Source: Ancylobacter amanitiformis
GTDB lineage: Bacteria > Pseudomonadota > Alphaproteobacteria > Rhizobiales > Xanthobacteraceae
Reading direction: 5' to 3'
DNA length: 64,000 bases
Assembly: GCF_030814815.1 (NCBI RefSeq)
Contig: NZ_JAUSVR010000001.1
Location: forward strand, 496,001-560,000
Position numbers and translations under genes: made by a program. The notes under the pieces are model-generated. The model saw only the letters and a list, made by a program, of their open reading frames with translations, had not been told where the DNA came from and did not search any database. Below, one piece after another: positions 25,495 through 35,901 of the stretch (position 1 is its first letter; each line of letters starts with the position of its first letter).

Positions 25495-26574
25495 TTACGC
25501 CGCCTGCGGCAGCAGCCAGGCGTGGCGCGGATCCCAGCTGAGCGTGACCCGCCGGCCCGGCACCAGGTCCAGCGCCTCGATCTCGTGTTGCTGCTTCTGC
25601 ACGCGGAACTCCGCGCCCCCCTCGGTCTCGATGAAGACGGTCTGCGTCGAGCCGACGAATTCGAGCCCGAGTACCGTGCCGGAAATGCCGGGCCCGTCCG
25701 CGCCGCGGGCAAGGGTGATCCGATCCGCGGCGATGACGAAATCGCCGCGGGCGCCTGCGGGAAGCGGCGTTTCGGCCGGCACCTGAAACGTGCCCAGCGC
25801 GCTGCCGATCTCCAGCAGCCCGCCGGAGCCACCCCTCACCTCGCCACGGACCAGGTTGTTCATGCCCATGAATTCGGCGACGAAGGCGTTGGCGGGCGCG
25901 CGGTAGACATCCTGCGGGCGCCCGACCTGCTGGATGCGCCCCTCGCTCATGATGACGATGCGGTCGGCGAGGGCGAAGGCCTCGGACTGCGCGTGGGTGA
26001 CATAGACGAAGGTGATGCCGAGCTCGCGATGCAGCCGCGACAGTTCGGTCTGCATGCGCACGCGCAGATGCGCGTCGAGCGCGGAAAGCGGTTCGTCGAG
26101 CAGCAGCACGGATGGCTCCGTCACCAGCGCGCGGGCGATCGCCACCCGCTGGCGCTGGCCGCCGGAGAGCTGCGCGATGTTGCGCTCCGCCATGCCGGCG
26201 AGGCCCAGCCGGTCGAGCCATTCCAGCGCGCGCGCGCGGCGCCGGGCGGCACCCACCTTCTGCATGCGCAGAGGGAAGGCGACATTCTCGACGACGCTGA
26301 GGAAGGGGAACAGCGCCAGGCTCTGCCACACCATCGGCGTGTTGCGCTGGAAGGCGGGCACGCCGCGCATGCTGTCGCCGCCGATGCGGATATCGCCGCC
26401 GGTCGGCGCGTCCAGCCCGGCGATGAGACGCAGCGTCGTCGACTTGCCGCAGCCGGACGGGCCCATGATGGCGATGAACTCGCCGGCTTCGATATCGAGA
26501 TCGATGGACTTCACGGCGTGATGATCGGAATAGCGCTTGTCGAGCTTGTCGAGCGCGATGAAGGGCGTCGGCAT
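25495..26574 (-). CDS. ABC importer ATPase (polyamine/opine-type, PotA-like)
   Basis: 359 aa. The nucleotide-binding domain has Walker A MGPSGCGKSTT near residue 40, signature QLSGGQRQRVAIARAL and Walker B VLLLDEPLSALDAHLR. A C-terminal TOBE-type regulatory domain covers about residues 270-355 (FVIAADRITLARGADG, EFVGSTQTVFIETEGG). This architecture is that of CUT1/polyamine-type importers. It energises the two permeases immediately upstream, whose stop lies one base away. It belongs to the seven-gene operon headed by the binding-protein gene. Confidence 0.95.
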   Translation of the reverse strand: MPTPFIALDKLDKRYSDHHAVKSIDLDIEAGEFIAIMGPSGCGKSTTLRLIAGLDAPTGGDIRIGGDSMRGVPAFQRNTPMVWQSLALFPFLSVVENVAFPLRMQKVGAARRRARALEWLDRLGLAGMAERNIAQLSGGQRQRVAIARALVTEPSVLLLDEPLSALDAHLRVRMQTELSRLHRELGITFVYVTHAQSEAFALADRIVIMSEGRIQQVGRPQDVYRAPANAFVAEFMGMNNLVRGEVRGGSGGLLEIGSALGTFQVPAETPLPAGARGDFVIAADRITLARGADGPGISGTVLGLEFVGSTQTVFIETEGGAEFRVQKQQHEIEALDLVPGRRVTLSWDPRHAWLLPQAA

Positions 26575-26575
26575 G

Positions 26576-27397
26576 TCACTCTCCGGAACGGGGTTTGGGG
26601 CGACGTCCGGCGCGCACGCCGGTGAAGCGCTGGGCGAGCAGCACCAGTGCCACGCTGATCACCAGCACCACCGTGCCGATGGCATTGATCTTCGGATTCA
26701 CCTGCCCCTGCAGCAGGTTGAGGATGCGCACCGGCAGCGTCTCATGCACGCCACCGACAAACCAGGCGATCAGGAACTCATCGAACGACACCGCCGCCGA
26801 CAGGAAGAAGGAGGCGATCAGCGCCGGCCGGCAGAAGGGAATGACCACATGCAGCAGCGCGGACAGGGGCGAGGCCCCGAGGTTCCACGCGGCGGGTTCG
26901 AGATCGCGGCTGAGATCGTTCAGCCGCAGCCGGATGATCGCCATGGCGAAGGAGGTGGCGATGGCGACATGGCAGGCCATCACCGTCTCCAGCCGGCCGA
27001 ACAGGCCGATGCGGGAGAGGAAGGCGAGCATCGCCATGCCCAGGATGGTGGCCGGCACGGCGGGCGGCACCGCCACCAGCAGGATGAAGGGCAGCTTGAA
27101 GCGAAAGCGGTGGCGGAAGTCGAGATAGGCCGCGGCAAAGCCGAGCGCGGTGGCCAGCGCCGCCGTGCCAAGGCCAACCAGCACGCTGTTGAGAAAGGCG
27201 TCCCGGATCATCGGGTCGGCGAGGATGGCACGGTGCCATTCCAGACTGAAGCCGCCCCAGGGAATGGTGGGGAAGCGGTTGGCATCGAAGGAGAACACCA
27301 CGATCACCAGCATGGGCGTGGCGAGGAAGACAAAGAGCGCGCCGAGCAGACCGTATTGGGCGAGGCGCGACAGGCGGGTGGCGAGCGTGCCGTTCAT
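26576..27397 (-). CDS. ABC importer permease 2 (PotC-like)
   Basis: 273 aa from ATG 27397, overlapping the stop of the other permease by 4 nt (ATGA). Six membrane helices are expected. The EAA loop that docks the ATPase reads EPAAWNLGASPLSALLHVVIP. The MetI-like fold matches PotC/YdcV-type permeases of polyamine-family importers. The gene stop lies one base before the ATPase start. Substrate specificity cannot be read from the permease. Confidence 0.95.
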   Translation of the reverse strand: MNGTLATRLSRLAQYGLLGALFVFLATPMLVIVVFSFDANRFPTIPWGGFSLEWHRAILADPMIRDAFLNSVLVGLGTAALATALGFAAAYLDFRHRFRFKLPFILLVAVPPAVPATILGMAMLAFLSRIGLFGRLETVMACHVAIATSFAMAIIRLRLNDLSRDLEPAAWNLGASPLSALLHVVIPFCRPALIASFFLSAAVSFDEFLIAWFVGGVHETLPVRILNLLQGQVNPKINAIGTVVLVISVALVLLAQRFTGVRAGRRPKPRSGE

Positions 27398-28323
27398 CGC
27401 GCGGCCTCCTTGCGCGCCGCGCGGCCGCGCGACAGCCATTGGCCGAGGCCCAGAACCAGCGCCAGCATCAGCAGCATCGACACGCCAATGACCGAGGCGC
27501 GCGGCCATTGCGAACCGGATTTCACCGTGTCGACGATCAGGATGGAGAGCGTCGGCGGCTTGGAGCCGGTCATGAAGAGCGGGCTGATATAATCGCCGAA
27601 GGCGAGCAGGAAGCTCGTCGTCGCCGTCAATGCGATGGCCGGCCGCAGCGAGGGGAGGATGACATGCGCGATCACCCGCGCGCGCCGGCAGCCGAGATTT
27701 TCCGCCGCCTCGATGAGCGTGCGGTCGATGCCGGCCATGGCGAAAACCAGGATCAGCACCGCGATCGGCAGGGTGAGGGTGAGGAGCCCGACCTGCAGCG
27801 AGACGGCGCCGCCCAGCAGTGGCAGCGGGCCGATGCCGACGGCCCCGACCACGGCGTTGATGATGCCTTCGGGGCTCAGCACGATCTGCCACGCATAGAT
27901 GCGCAGCATGTAGCTGGAGAAAACCGGCACCACGAGGAAGGCGACGGCGAGGTCCCGCGCCCGCGCGCTCAGGCGGAAGGCAATGGTGTAGGCAGCGGGA
28001 AAAGCGAAGGCGGTGGCCAGCAATGTCGTCGTGCCGGCCACCGCGATCGTATGCACAAGCGCCCGCTGGAAGGTCGTGGAGAACAGGATGCGGCTCCAGT
28101 TGTCCAGCACGAAGGCCGGTTCCAGCCGGAACGCCTTCACCTGCCAGAACGTCACGATGACAAGGAAGACCAGCGGCGCCGCGAAGAACACCGCCTGCCA
28201 CAGCAGCACGGGCAGGCCGAGAACCGCCGGCAGCACCTTGGGCGAACCCGCCATGCGCGCGCGCGGCATCTCCAACCAGCGCCGCCGGGCGCTGGCACGC
28301 GTCGTCACAGAGGCAGCCGTCAT
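27394..28323 (-). CDS. ABC importer permease 1 (PotB-like)
   Basis: 309 aa with six helices. The first begins after a basic 35-residue N-terminal tail (LPVLLWQAVFFAAPLVFLVI). The EAA loop reads EAAENLGCRRARVIAHVILP. Length and order fit PotB/YdcU-type permeases. Starts at 28323 and 28254 are both possible; 28323 is kept because it leaves the shorter gap (26 nt) to the binding-protein gene. It forms the translocation channel with permease 2. Confidence 0.93.
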   Translation of the reverse strand: MTAASVTTRASARRRWLEMPRARMAGSPKVLPAVLGLPVLLWQAVFFAAPLVFLVIVTFWQVKAFRLEPAFVLDNWSRILFSTTFQRALVHTIAVAGTTTLLATAFAFPAAYTIAFRLSARARDLAVAFLVVPVFSSYMLRIYAWQIVLSPEGIINAVVGAVGIGPLPLLGGAVSLQVGLLTLTLPIAVLILVFAMAGIDRTLIEAAENLGCRRARVIAHVILPSLRPAIALTATTSFLLAFGDYISPLFMTGSKPPTLSILIVDTVKSGSQWPRASVIGVSMLLMLALVLGLGQWLSRGRAARKEAAR

Positions 28324-28349
28324 GGCGTGGCTCCTTGGTTCGCGGGGGA

Positions 28350-29480
28350 TCAGAGGCTCTTGAATTCGCTCCAGGCGTCGTTCCAGTCGGCGATGTCCTG
28401 CTGCTTGGGCAGCTGGCGGAACTGGATCTTCTTCGCCTTGTACTCGTCCATCACATTCGGGCCGGTCAGCGTCATGCGCAGGATCTCGGCTTCCTTCGGC
28501 ATGGTCTCGTTCAGGAGCTTCCAGCCGGGAATCGAGGGGATCGACTTCTTGTTGTCGACCTTCGTGGCCATCTTCACCTGCCCCTCGGGTGAAGTGGTGT
28601 ACTGGATGAACTTGCGGGCGAGGTCACGCTTGGGGGTGCCCTTCACGATGGAGAGCGACTCCGTCCACTGCAGGCCGCCTTCCTCCGGAATGATCGTATC
28701 CACCGGCACGCCGTTCATGCGCAGGCCGAGCGTGATCCACTCGCCGATGCCGGGCACCAGCTGCGCGCGGCCATTGGTGAGCGAGGAGAAGATATCGGCA
28801 ATGGTGTAGAAGCCCGAGGCCTGTGGCTTCAGCGAAAACATCTTCTCCTTGACGGCGGCGAAATGCGCCGCGTCGATGTCGAAGGGCGGCCGGTTGCCGT
28901 TGGACAGGCTGATCGAGCCCATGGACGGCAGGTACCAGTCGAAGAAGCCGACCTTTCCCCTGGCCTTGTCGCTCCACATCGCGGCATAGGAGGCAACCTC
29001 CTTGGGCGTGAATTCCTTGGTGTTATAGGACAGGCCGAGATAGCCGAAATCCGTCATCACCCCATAGAGCTTGCCGTCGAACCAGTGCAGCGGGAATTTC
29101 TGGAACTCCGGCCAGTAGTCCTTCAGAGGATAGTCGGCCGGGTCGAGTTCCTCGATGAAATCGGCCTCGTGCAGCAGATGCATGTACTCGGCATCCGCGA
29201 GGACCACGTCGAAGGAGCCGGGCGGCGACTGGTTGATCACGGCCAGCATCTGATCGCCGCCGACATATTCCTTGATGCGGATCTTGACGCCGTTTTCCTT
29301 CTCGAACCGCTCGACCAGATAGGGGTCGGCATTGCCGGGCCAGGAAAGATAGTTCAGCACCTTGGGATCGTCCGCCTGCGCGGCGGACCAGCGGGACGTG
29401 GCGGCGAGGGCACCGGCGGCAATGCCGGCCTTCAGCAAGGAGCGGCGACTGACGTCGCCTGCGAAATCGGGAGTGCGCAT
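28350..29480 (-). CDS. Periplasmic polyamine/opine-type binding protein with Tat signal
   Basis: 376 aa from ATG 29480. The N-terminus carries a twin-arginine signal (SRRSLLKAGIAAGALAATS), so it is probably exported folded through Tat. The mature protein (LNYLSWPGNADPYLVERFEK ... GVKIRIKEYVGGDQMLAVI) belongs to the PotD/PotF-like cluster of extracellular solute-binding proteins. It captures the ligand for the ABC permeases. The deaminase in the operon argues for an amino-bearing heterocycle or related nitrogen source rather than simple spermidine. Upstream in-frame ATGs (29498, 29528) overlap the palindrome at 29504 and are less likely. Confidence 0.93.
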   Translation of the reverse strand: MRTPDFAGDVSRRSLLKAGIAAGALAATSRWSAAQADDPKVLNYLSWPGNADPYLVERFEKENGVKIRIKEYVGGDQMLAVINQSPPGSFDVVLADAEYMHLLHEADFIEELDPADYPLKDYWPEFQKFPLHWFDGKLYGVMTDFGYLGLSYNTKEFTPKEVASYAAMWSDKARGKVGFFDWYLPSMGSISLSNGNRPPFDIDAAHFAAVKEKMFSLKPQASGFYTIADIFSSLTNGRAQLVPGIGEWITLGLRMNGVPVDTIIPEEGGLQWTESLSIVKGTPKRDLARKFIQYTTSPEGQVKMATKVDNKKSIPSIPGWKLLNETMPKEAEILRMTLTGPNVMDEYKAKKIQFRQLPKQQDIADWNDAWSEFKSL

Positions 29481-29503
29481 CGAGGTCTGTTCCTGCATCT
29501 GGA

Positions 29504-29538
29504 TTGTTATCGTATGCATCAAGTGCATGCGATAACAA
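29504..29538. promoter_or_regulatory. 35-bp imperfect palindrome upstream of the ABC-deaminase operon, candidate GntR operator
   Basis: Arms TTGTTATCGTATGCAT (29504-29519) and GTGCATGCGATAACAA (29523-29538) match at 14 of 16 positions around the spacer CAA. The site lies 24 nt before the binding-protein start, a typical repressor position. Its core TGCAT-CAA-GTGCA recurs in related form at 29659-29681. Confidence 0.65.
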
Positions 29539-29658
29539 AAGCAAGGCGCATGCCAAACCTTCCCGTCGCTGCTTCTTCTGGTTTATCAATGACTTGGCAA
29601 AAAGTGGGGCGAGGCGGCCGAACGGGCCGCTGCTGACTCCGGAAGCTCCGTGACTATT

Positions 29659-29681
29659 TTGCGTGCACTAAGTGCGTGCAA
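29659..29681. promoter_or_regulatory. Second candidate GntR operator
   Basis: TTGCGTGCAC-TAA-GTGCGTGCAA is an imperfect 10-3-10 palindrome (8 of 10 matches). Like the site at 29504-29538 it contains the pattern TGCAY-YAA-GTGC with a 3-nt spacer. Two spaced sites suggest cooperative or looping repression of the operon. Confidence 0.5.
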
Positions 29682-30169
29682 TGCTGAGCGGAAATGTCGG
29701 GAAAAGCTCCGTGTCGGGCCGCCGCGTTCGGATGCAGGGACGGCTCGCCATCCATGCCCGCGATGGAGTGCTGAAGGCAGGGCCATCCGGAGCGCCCAAC
29801 CTGCTCGTCAACGCCCTATGTGCCGACCTGGCGGAAAGACCTGTGGATGGCGGACGCAATGACGGACGCAGCACCGCCATCGCACGCTGAAATTGTACAG
29901 GCATAATACATTATATACACCAAGCAAGTCACAACGCCTTGCGAAACATCCTGCGTTTCCTGACGCCTTGACTGCCGATTTTTGAATTATCCATCAATCA
30001 ATATTGGATCTTTTCACCGAGGTCGATGCGACACAACGCTACAGTGATTTAATACGGCAGGCCTCCACCCTCCGCCGCCGCGGAAACTTTTAGGGGCACG
30101 CGCCCGCACCTTGACAAGAGCTTGCAAACGCGCGCGCTGCATAACGGATGAGCACACTGCGACGGTATT
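29682..30169. other. 488-nt gene-free stretch, AT-rich in the middle
   Basis: Short frames on both strands lack coding character and are not supported. From about 29890 to 30060 the base composition drops well below the GC of the surroundings (for example CATAATACATTATATACACC), suggesting promoter DNA or a recombination scar. No palindromic terminator with a T tract was seen. Confidence 0.4.
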
Positions 30170-30475
30170 ATGAACTTGGATGGCAGCCCGCGAATCACCG
30201 AAGCTCCCACCATGAAACCGCTTCAGATCGTTAGAAAAAGACTTGTCAGGCACGGCGATGCCTGGCGTGTCGCGCCGGATGATGGCCCGCCGGCGACGAG
30301 CGTATGGCCGGGAACGTTCGTCTACATTCCCGGCCCGCTTCGGGAAACGCGCGCCCGGATCGATGCCGTGCGCACCTTTGGCACCGCGGCCCTGTATCCT
30401 GCGGAGGGTGGCGCGTGGGTTCAGGCACCGATGCCCGACCTGGAACGCATCGTCCGCGCCATCACGCCTGCCTGA
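30170..30475 (+). CDS. Small hypothetical protein
   Basis: 101 aa from ATG 30170, or 87 aa from ATG 30212 (MKPLQIVRKRLVRHGDAW). The sequence is mixed and soluble, with FGTAALYPAEGGAWVQAP near the end and no signal or membrane helix. Third-codon-position GC preference looks like that of real genes here, which is the main reason to list it. No family recognised; neither start has a strong ribosome site. Confidence 0.4.
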   Translation: MNLDGSPRITEAPTMKPLQIVRKRLVRHGDAWRVAPDDGPPATSVWPGTFVYIPGPLRETRARIDAVRTFGTAALYPAEGGAWVQAPMPDLERIVRAITPA

Positions 30476-31156
30476 CGCCTCTACCAGCCTCGATCGAAGG
30501 CCTGCCCTCGCGCCCAAAACCCCCGCGCCCTGCCCTCGCGCCCAAAGATTGCGGATTCAGGACACGGCCGATGCCGCGTTCCGCTGCGGAATATCGCATA
30601 TCCGAAACCTCCCGTTCTTCGAAAGACCGAGACGCTCAAGCGCTTTCGAGCGAAGTGGCTTCCGGTTCGCGTGAAGAAAGCGCGCCGATCCAAGAACCTG
30701 AAGCATTTCCGGTGAAGCGGAATTCACTGGACGTGCTCCAGGGAAGGTTCGACGTCATCCGACCCCCGGCCCGGTTTTTCCGTGGCATCGGATGCATCTT
30801 GCCACCACGCGACAGACCATCCGGACCGATCGCGCAAAGCTTTGCCGGATATGTTTTTCCGCCAATGCGCCGTCGCAGGCCGTGGCGAGCCCCCGTGATC
30901 GTTGACACCGGCTCCAGCCGGCGCGAACGGCGCGCGCAACTATTTTTGGATTCTTTCGCTGCGTGAGCAAATCTGCTCAGAACTCATCCCGCGAAGTCCA
31001 TAGCATCTCATCTACGGGATGCACTCTATTCCCTTGAGCGTTTGCTCCATGTCCACCGTAACCCCTCAGGTTCCGCTCGCGAACCCGTGTCCTTGACGCG
31101 GTGCGACAGCTTTTGCCGAAGCTTTCCAACATCCACATCACGAAAGGTACGTTGAT
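30476..31156. other. 681-nt gene-free stretch upstream of the collagen locus
   Basis: Open frames here are Arg/Pro/Ser-rich and overlap on both strands; none is convincing. An 18-nt direct repeat, CCTGCCCTCGCGCCCAAA, occurs at 30501-30518 and 30529-30546. The promoter of the collagen-like locus should lie towards the right end, but no clear consensus is visible. Confidence 0.4.
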
Positions 31157-31522
31157 ATGAGCGACGAATTCTTCAGAGCGTCCGGAATCGATACGAACGA
31201 GGGCGCGAATAGCGTGTTCGTCTGGTGTCGCCTCAACGGCCAGGACAGCCACGTCCTCGTGGGCTCCGGCCATGTCGTCCCCGCGGGCAGCATCTTCCCG
31301 CCGGGCATCAAGGCCGGCCAGTTTTCCGTGGTCTTTCCGCTGCCGTTCGACAGTTCCAGCGCGACCATCATCGTCACCGACGACAAGGACGGCAAGAACC
31401 GCCTGCCGGGGGTGAGCATCACGCCCTGCGTCATCCGCGCCGGCTCCGGGCAGGCCATGGCCGCCGCACCCGCCGTCCTGGCGGTTCAAGCGTCCCGCAA
31501 TAACGGCCACCGACCGAACTAA
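31157..31522 (+). CDS. Hypothetical protein at the head of the collagen locus
   Basis: 121 aa. Beta-rich in appearance: VFVWCRLNGQDSHVLVGSGH, then a PAGSIFPPGIKAGQFSVVFP stretch and SSSATIIVTDDKDGKNRLPG. There are no membrane helices and no classical signal peptide. Two Cys residues (in VWCRL and TPCVI) are present. The last 25 residues are Ala-rich. It lies 54 nt upstream of the collagen-like gene on the same strand and is probably co-transcribed. It could be a companion secreted by the same type I exporter or a chaperone; no family recognised. Confidence 0.7.
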   Translation: MSDEFFRASGIDTNEGANSVFVWCRLNGQDSHVLVGSGHVVPAGSIFPPGIKAGQFSVVFPLPFDSSSATIIVTDDKDGKNRLPGVSITPCVIRAGSGQAMAAAPAVLAVQASRNNGHRPN

Positions 31523-33208
<1,686 letters not shown>

Positions 33209-33219
33209 GCTTCTGAACA

Positions 33220-33251
33220 GGTGGAGACCGGCCGGGCGGTCGGTCTCCACC
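33220..33251 (+). terminator. Strong hairpin between the collagen-like gene and its exporter genes
   Basis: GGTGGAGACCGGCC pairs with GGTCGGTCTCCACC (one mismatch) around a GGGC loop, 12 nt after the collagen stop and 68 nt before the exporter start. There is no proper T tract (only GACGTCTATTTC follows), so it probably acts as an attenuator or 3'-end stabiliser, giving much collagen mRNA and less exporter mRNA. Confidence 0.7.
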
Positions 33252-33318
33252 GACGTCTATTTCATGAACGCGTGTCCGCCTTTCGCGAGCGCTGGCCCGC
33301 CCATCGAGGATCCGACAC

Positions 33319-35901
33319 ATGGAACATCGCTGGGGCATTTTCATCGCCGGCTTCTTCTCCTCGGCGCTCAATGTCTTCTTCCCCGCCGTGCTGGTCGTCT
33401 TCTTCCTGATGTCCGAACTGGGAATCGCCCGGGAGGGCATGGGGCCACTGGTCGCGCTGGCCTGTGCGCTGGCGGCGGCCCTCGGCCTGCAAGAGCTATT
33501 GGAGCGGGGTGGCAGGATCTTCGCAGGGTCACCCCGGGGGGGCGGGCGGGAAGCGCCGCGACAGGCGCCGTCCGCGCCGCGCTCGCCGCCCGCACCCGTC
33601 GCCCGCGCCGCCGGTGGGGGCCGCGCGCCGGTCGTCCCTGATGAGGTGGATTGGCAGGCCGAGATCGACGCCTGCGCCGCCTCGATGAATGCCCACACCA
33701 TCGTGCAGGCCAGTGGCCAGCTTCCGGCCCGGCTGGCCGCGGCCACGGCGGTCGCCCGCTATCACGGTGTTGATCCCGATCCGCGCGAGGCCAGGGCCGA
33801 TGCGGCGGGAGCGGCGCCCACCGCCCGCCTTCTGGTGGAATGGTTCCGCCGCTCCGGCCTGTGGGCGCAGAGCGTGAAGCTCAGCTTTCGCCAGTTGATG
33901 AAGATCGACAGCCCGGCGCCGATCCTGCTGCTGCTGACCAACGGGGACGCCGCGCTGGTGGTTGGCCGTGATCGCGAGCACGGCGTGCTGCTGGTGCGCG
34001 ATCCGCTCGCGCCGGCCCACGAGCCGCCGATGGCGGTGACGGAACTGCGCCTGAAGCAGGTGTGGGATGGCGAGACCGTGCTGGTGCGCGCGTCGCGCGC
34101 GGGCAACACGGACGAAGAGCCGTTCGATCTCGGCCTGCTGACCCGGCTGGTCTGGGGCGAGAAATCGATCCTGCGCGACGTCGCGATCGGTTCGATCACC
34201 ATCACCATCCTGAGCGTGCTTCCCGTGCTCATGATCATGACGACGCTCAATACCGTCGTCATCTACAAGAGTTTCAACACACTGACGCTGATCGTGGTCG
34301 TGCTGGTCATCGCGCTCATCTTCGAGATGCTGATCACCTGGTCGCGGCGCATGCTGCTGGTGGTCCTCGCCTGCCGCCTGGATACACGACTGAACCTCGC
34401 CATCTTCGACCGGCTGATGACGCTGCCGATCGATTTCTTCGAGCGTAACCAGGCCGGCGAACTCTCCTACAAGATCGCCCAGTTCTACCGCGTCCGCGAT
34501 TTCCTCACCGGCCGGCTGATGACCACGTTCATCGACGTCGCCATGGTCGCATTGCTGCTGCCCGTGCTGTTCTACATGGAGGCGACGCTCGCCTGGACGG
34601 TGCTGGTCGCCGCCGGCTGCATCACGCTGGTCATCGCCGCCTTCCTCCGGCCGCTGGCGCGCATGACGGCGAAGCTGGTTCAGGCGGAATCCAACAAGGG
34701 TTCGACGCTGGTCGAGAGCATCTACGGCATTCGCACCATCAAGTCGCTCGGGCTTGAGCCCACCCGTGCGGCGGAATGGGACCAGCGCGTGGCCGAACTC
34801 GGCGCGCTCAACCTGCAGATGGGCAAGCTGAGCAACTGGCCCATGGTGCTGGTGATGCCCTTCGAGAAATATACCGTGGCCGGGGTTCTGGCGCTCGGCG
34901 CCTTCATCGCGCTGAACTCCGACAACCCGCTCTCGCTCGGCGGCCTGATCGGCTTCATGATGCTGGGCGGGCGCGTCGCCGGCCCGCTGGTCAGCCTCGC
35001 CCGGCTGCTGCAGGACGTTCAGGAAGCGCGTCAGGCGCTCTCGCAGGTCGGGTGGGTGCTCAACCGGCCGACGGAGAAACGGGCGCTCACAAACGGGCTG
35101 CGGCCGCGCTTCTACGGCGCCATCAGCTTCGAGGACGTGACCTTCACCTATGAAGGCACCAAGCAACCGGCGCTCGACAAGGTCAGCTTCGCCATCGAGC
35201 CGGGCTCGATGCTCGGTCTGGTCGGCCGCTCCGGGTCCGGCAAGTCGACCATCACGCGGCTGCTGATGGGCATCAACCGCGACTATTCGGGCTCGGTGAA
35301 GATCGACGGCACGGATCTGCGCGAGATCAACCTGCGTTATCTGCGCCAGAGCTTCGGCGTCGTCTTGCAGGACAATTTCCTGTTCCGCGGCACGGTGAAG
35401 GACAACATTCTCGCCGGCCGTCCCGGCCTGACCTTCGAGGACGTGGTGCGCGCGGCGCGGCTGGCGGGCGCCGAGGAATTCATCGAGCGGCTGCCGCAGG
35501 GCTACGAGACCCTCATCCAGGAGGGCTCACCCAACCTTTCCGGCGGTCAGCGCCAGCGGCTCGCCATTGCCCGTGCGCTGATCGTCGACCCCCGGCTGCT
35601 GATCCTCGACGAAGCGACCTCCTCGCTCGATCCCGAGAGCGAGGCGCTGATCAACGCCAATCTCCAGCGCATGGCCGCCGGGCGCACGATGGTGATCGTC
35701 TCGCATCGCCTTTCGTCGCTGGTCGATTGCGACCAGACGCTCGTGCTCGATCGCGGCAAGGTCGTCGATATCGGGCGGCATCGAGAACTGGTCGAGCGCT
35801 GCGCCGTCTATCGCCATCTCTGGATGCAGCAGAACCGTCATATGGACCCGCAAGGAAAAGCTCATGTTGCGCCTGCTCCGAAGCTCAGCCAGAGGGGCTG
35901 A
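33319..35901 (+). CDS. Type I secretion ABC transporter with degenerate C39-like domain (HlyB-like)
   Basis: 860 aa. Two extra N-terminal helices and an Ala/Pro/Arg-rich linker precede a C39-peptidase-like domain (about 110-250). Its catalytic His position (LLLLTNGDAALVVGRD) is Ala, and no catalytic Cys is evident, so it should bind rather than cut substrate. Six TM helices follow (about 285-560). The ATPase has Walker A GRSGSGKST at 636-644, LSGGQ at 740-744 and Asp764-Glu765 in Walker B, all intact. It probably exports the upstream collagen-like protein across both membranes together with the HlyD-like protein, whose gene overlaps its 3' end by 38 nt. An outer-membrane TolC is not encoded here. 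Confidence 0.93.
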   Translation: MEHRWGIFIAGFFSSALNVFFPAVLVVFFLMSELGIAREGMGPLVALACALAAALGLQELLERGGRIFAGSPRGGGREAPRQAPSAPRSPPAPVARAAGGGRAPVVPDEVDWQAEIDACAASMNAHTIVQASGQLPARLAAATAVARYHGVDPDPREARADAAGAAPTARLLVEWFRRSGLWAQSVKLSFRQLMKIDSPAPILLLLTNGDAALVVGRDREHGVLLVRDPLAPAHEPPMAVTELRLKQVWDGETVLVRASRAGNTDEEPFDLGLLTRLVWGEKSILRDVAIGSITITILSVLPVLMIMTTLNTVVIYKSFNTLTLIVVVLVIALIFEMLITWSRRMLLVVLACRLDTRLNLAIFDRLMTLPIDFFERNQAGELSYKIAQFYRVRDFLTGRLMTTFIDVAMVALLLPVLFYMEATLAWTVLVAAGCITLVIAAFLRPLARMTAKLVQAESNKGSTLVESIYGIRTIKSLGLEPTRAAEWDQRVAELGALNLQMGKLSNWPMVLVMPFEKYTVAGVLALGAFIALNSDNPLSLGGLIGFMMLGGRVAGPLVSLARLLQDVQEARQALSQVGWVLNRPTEKRALTNGLRPRFYGAISFEDVTFTYEGTKQPALDKVSFAIEPGSMLGLVGRSGSGKSTITRLLMGINRDYSGSVKIDGTDLREINLRYLRQSFGVVLQDNFLFRGTVKDNILAGRPGLTFEDVVRAARLAGAEEFIERLPQGYETLIQEGSPNLSGGQRQRLAIARALIVDPRLLILDEATSSLDPESEALINANLQRMAAGRTMVIVSHRLSSLVDCDQTLVLDRGKVVDIGRHRELVERCAVYRHLWMQQNRHMDPQGKAHVAPAPKLSQRG

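Noticed and set aside
30304-30966. 220-codon plus-strand frame upstream of the collagen locus
   Set aside because: Arg/Pro-rich translation with no start signal, overlapping other frames; it looks like non-coding GC-rich DNA.
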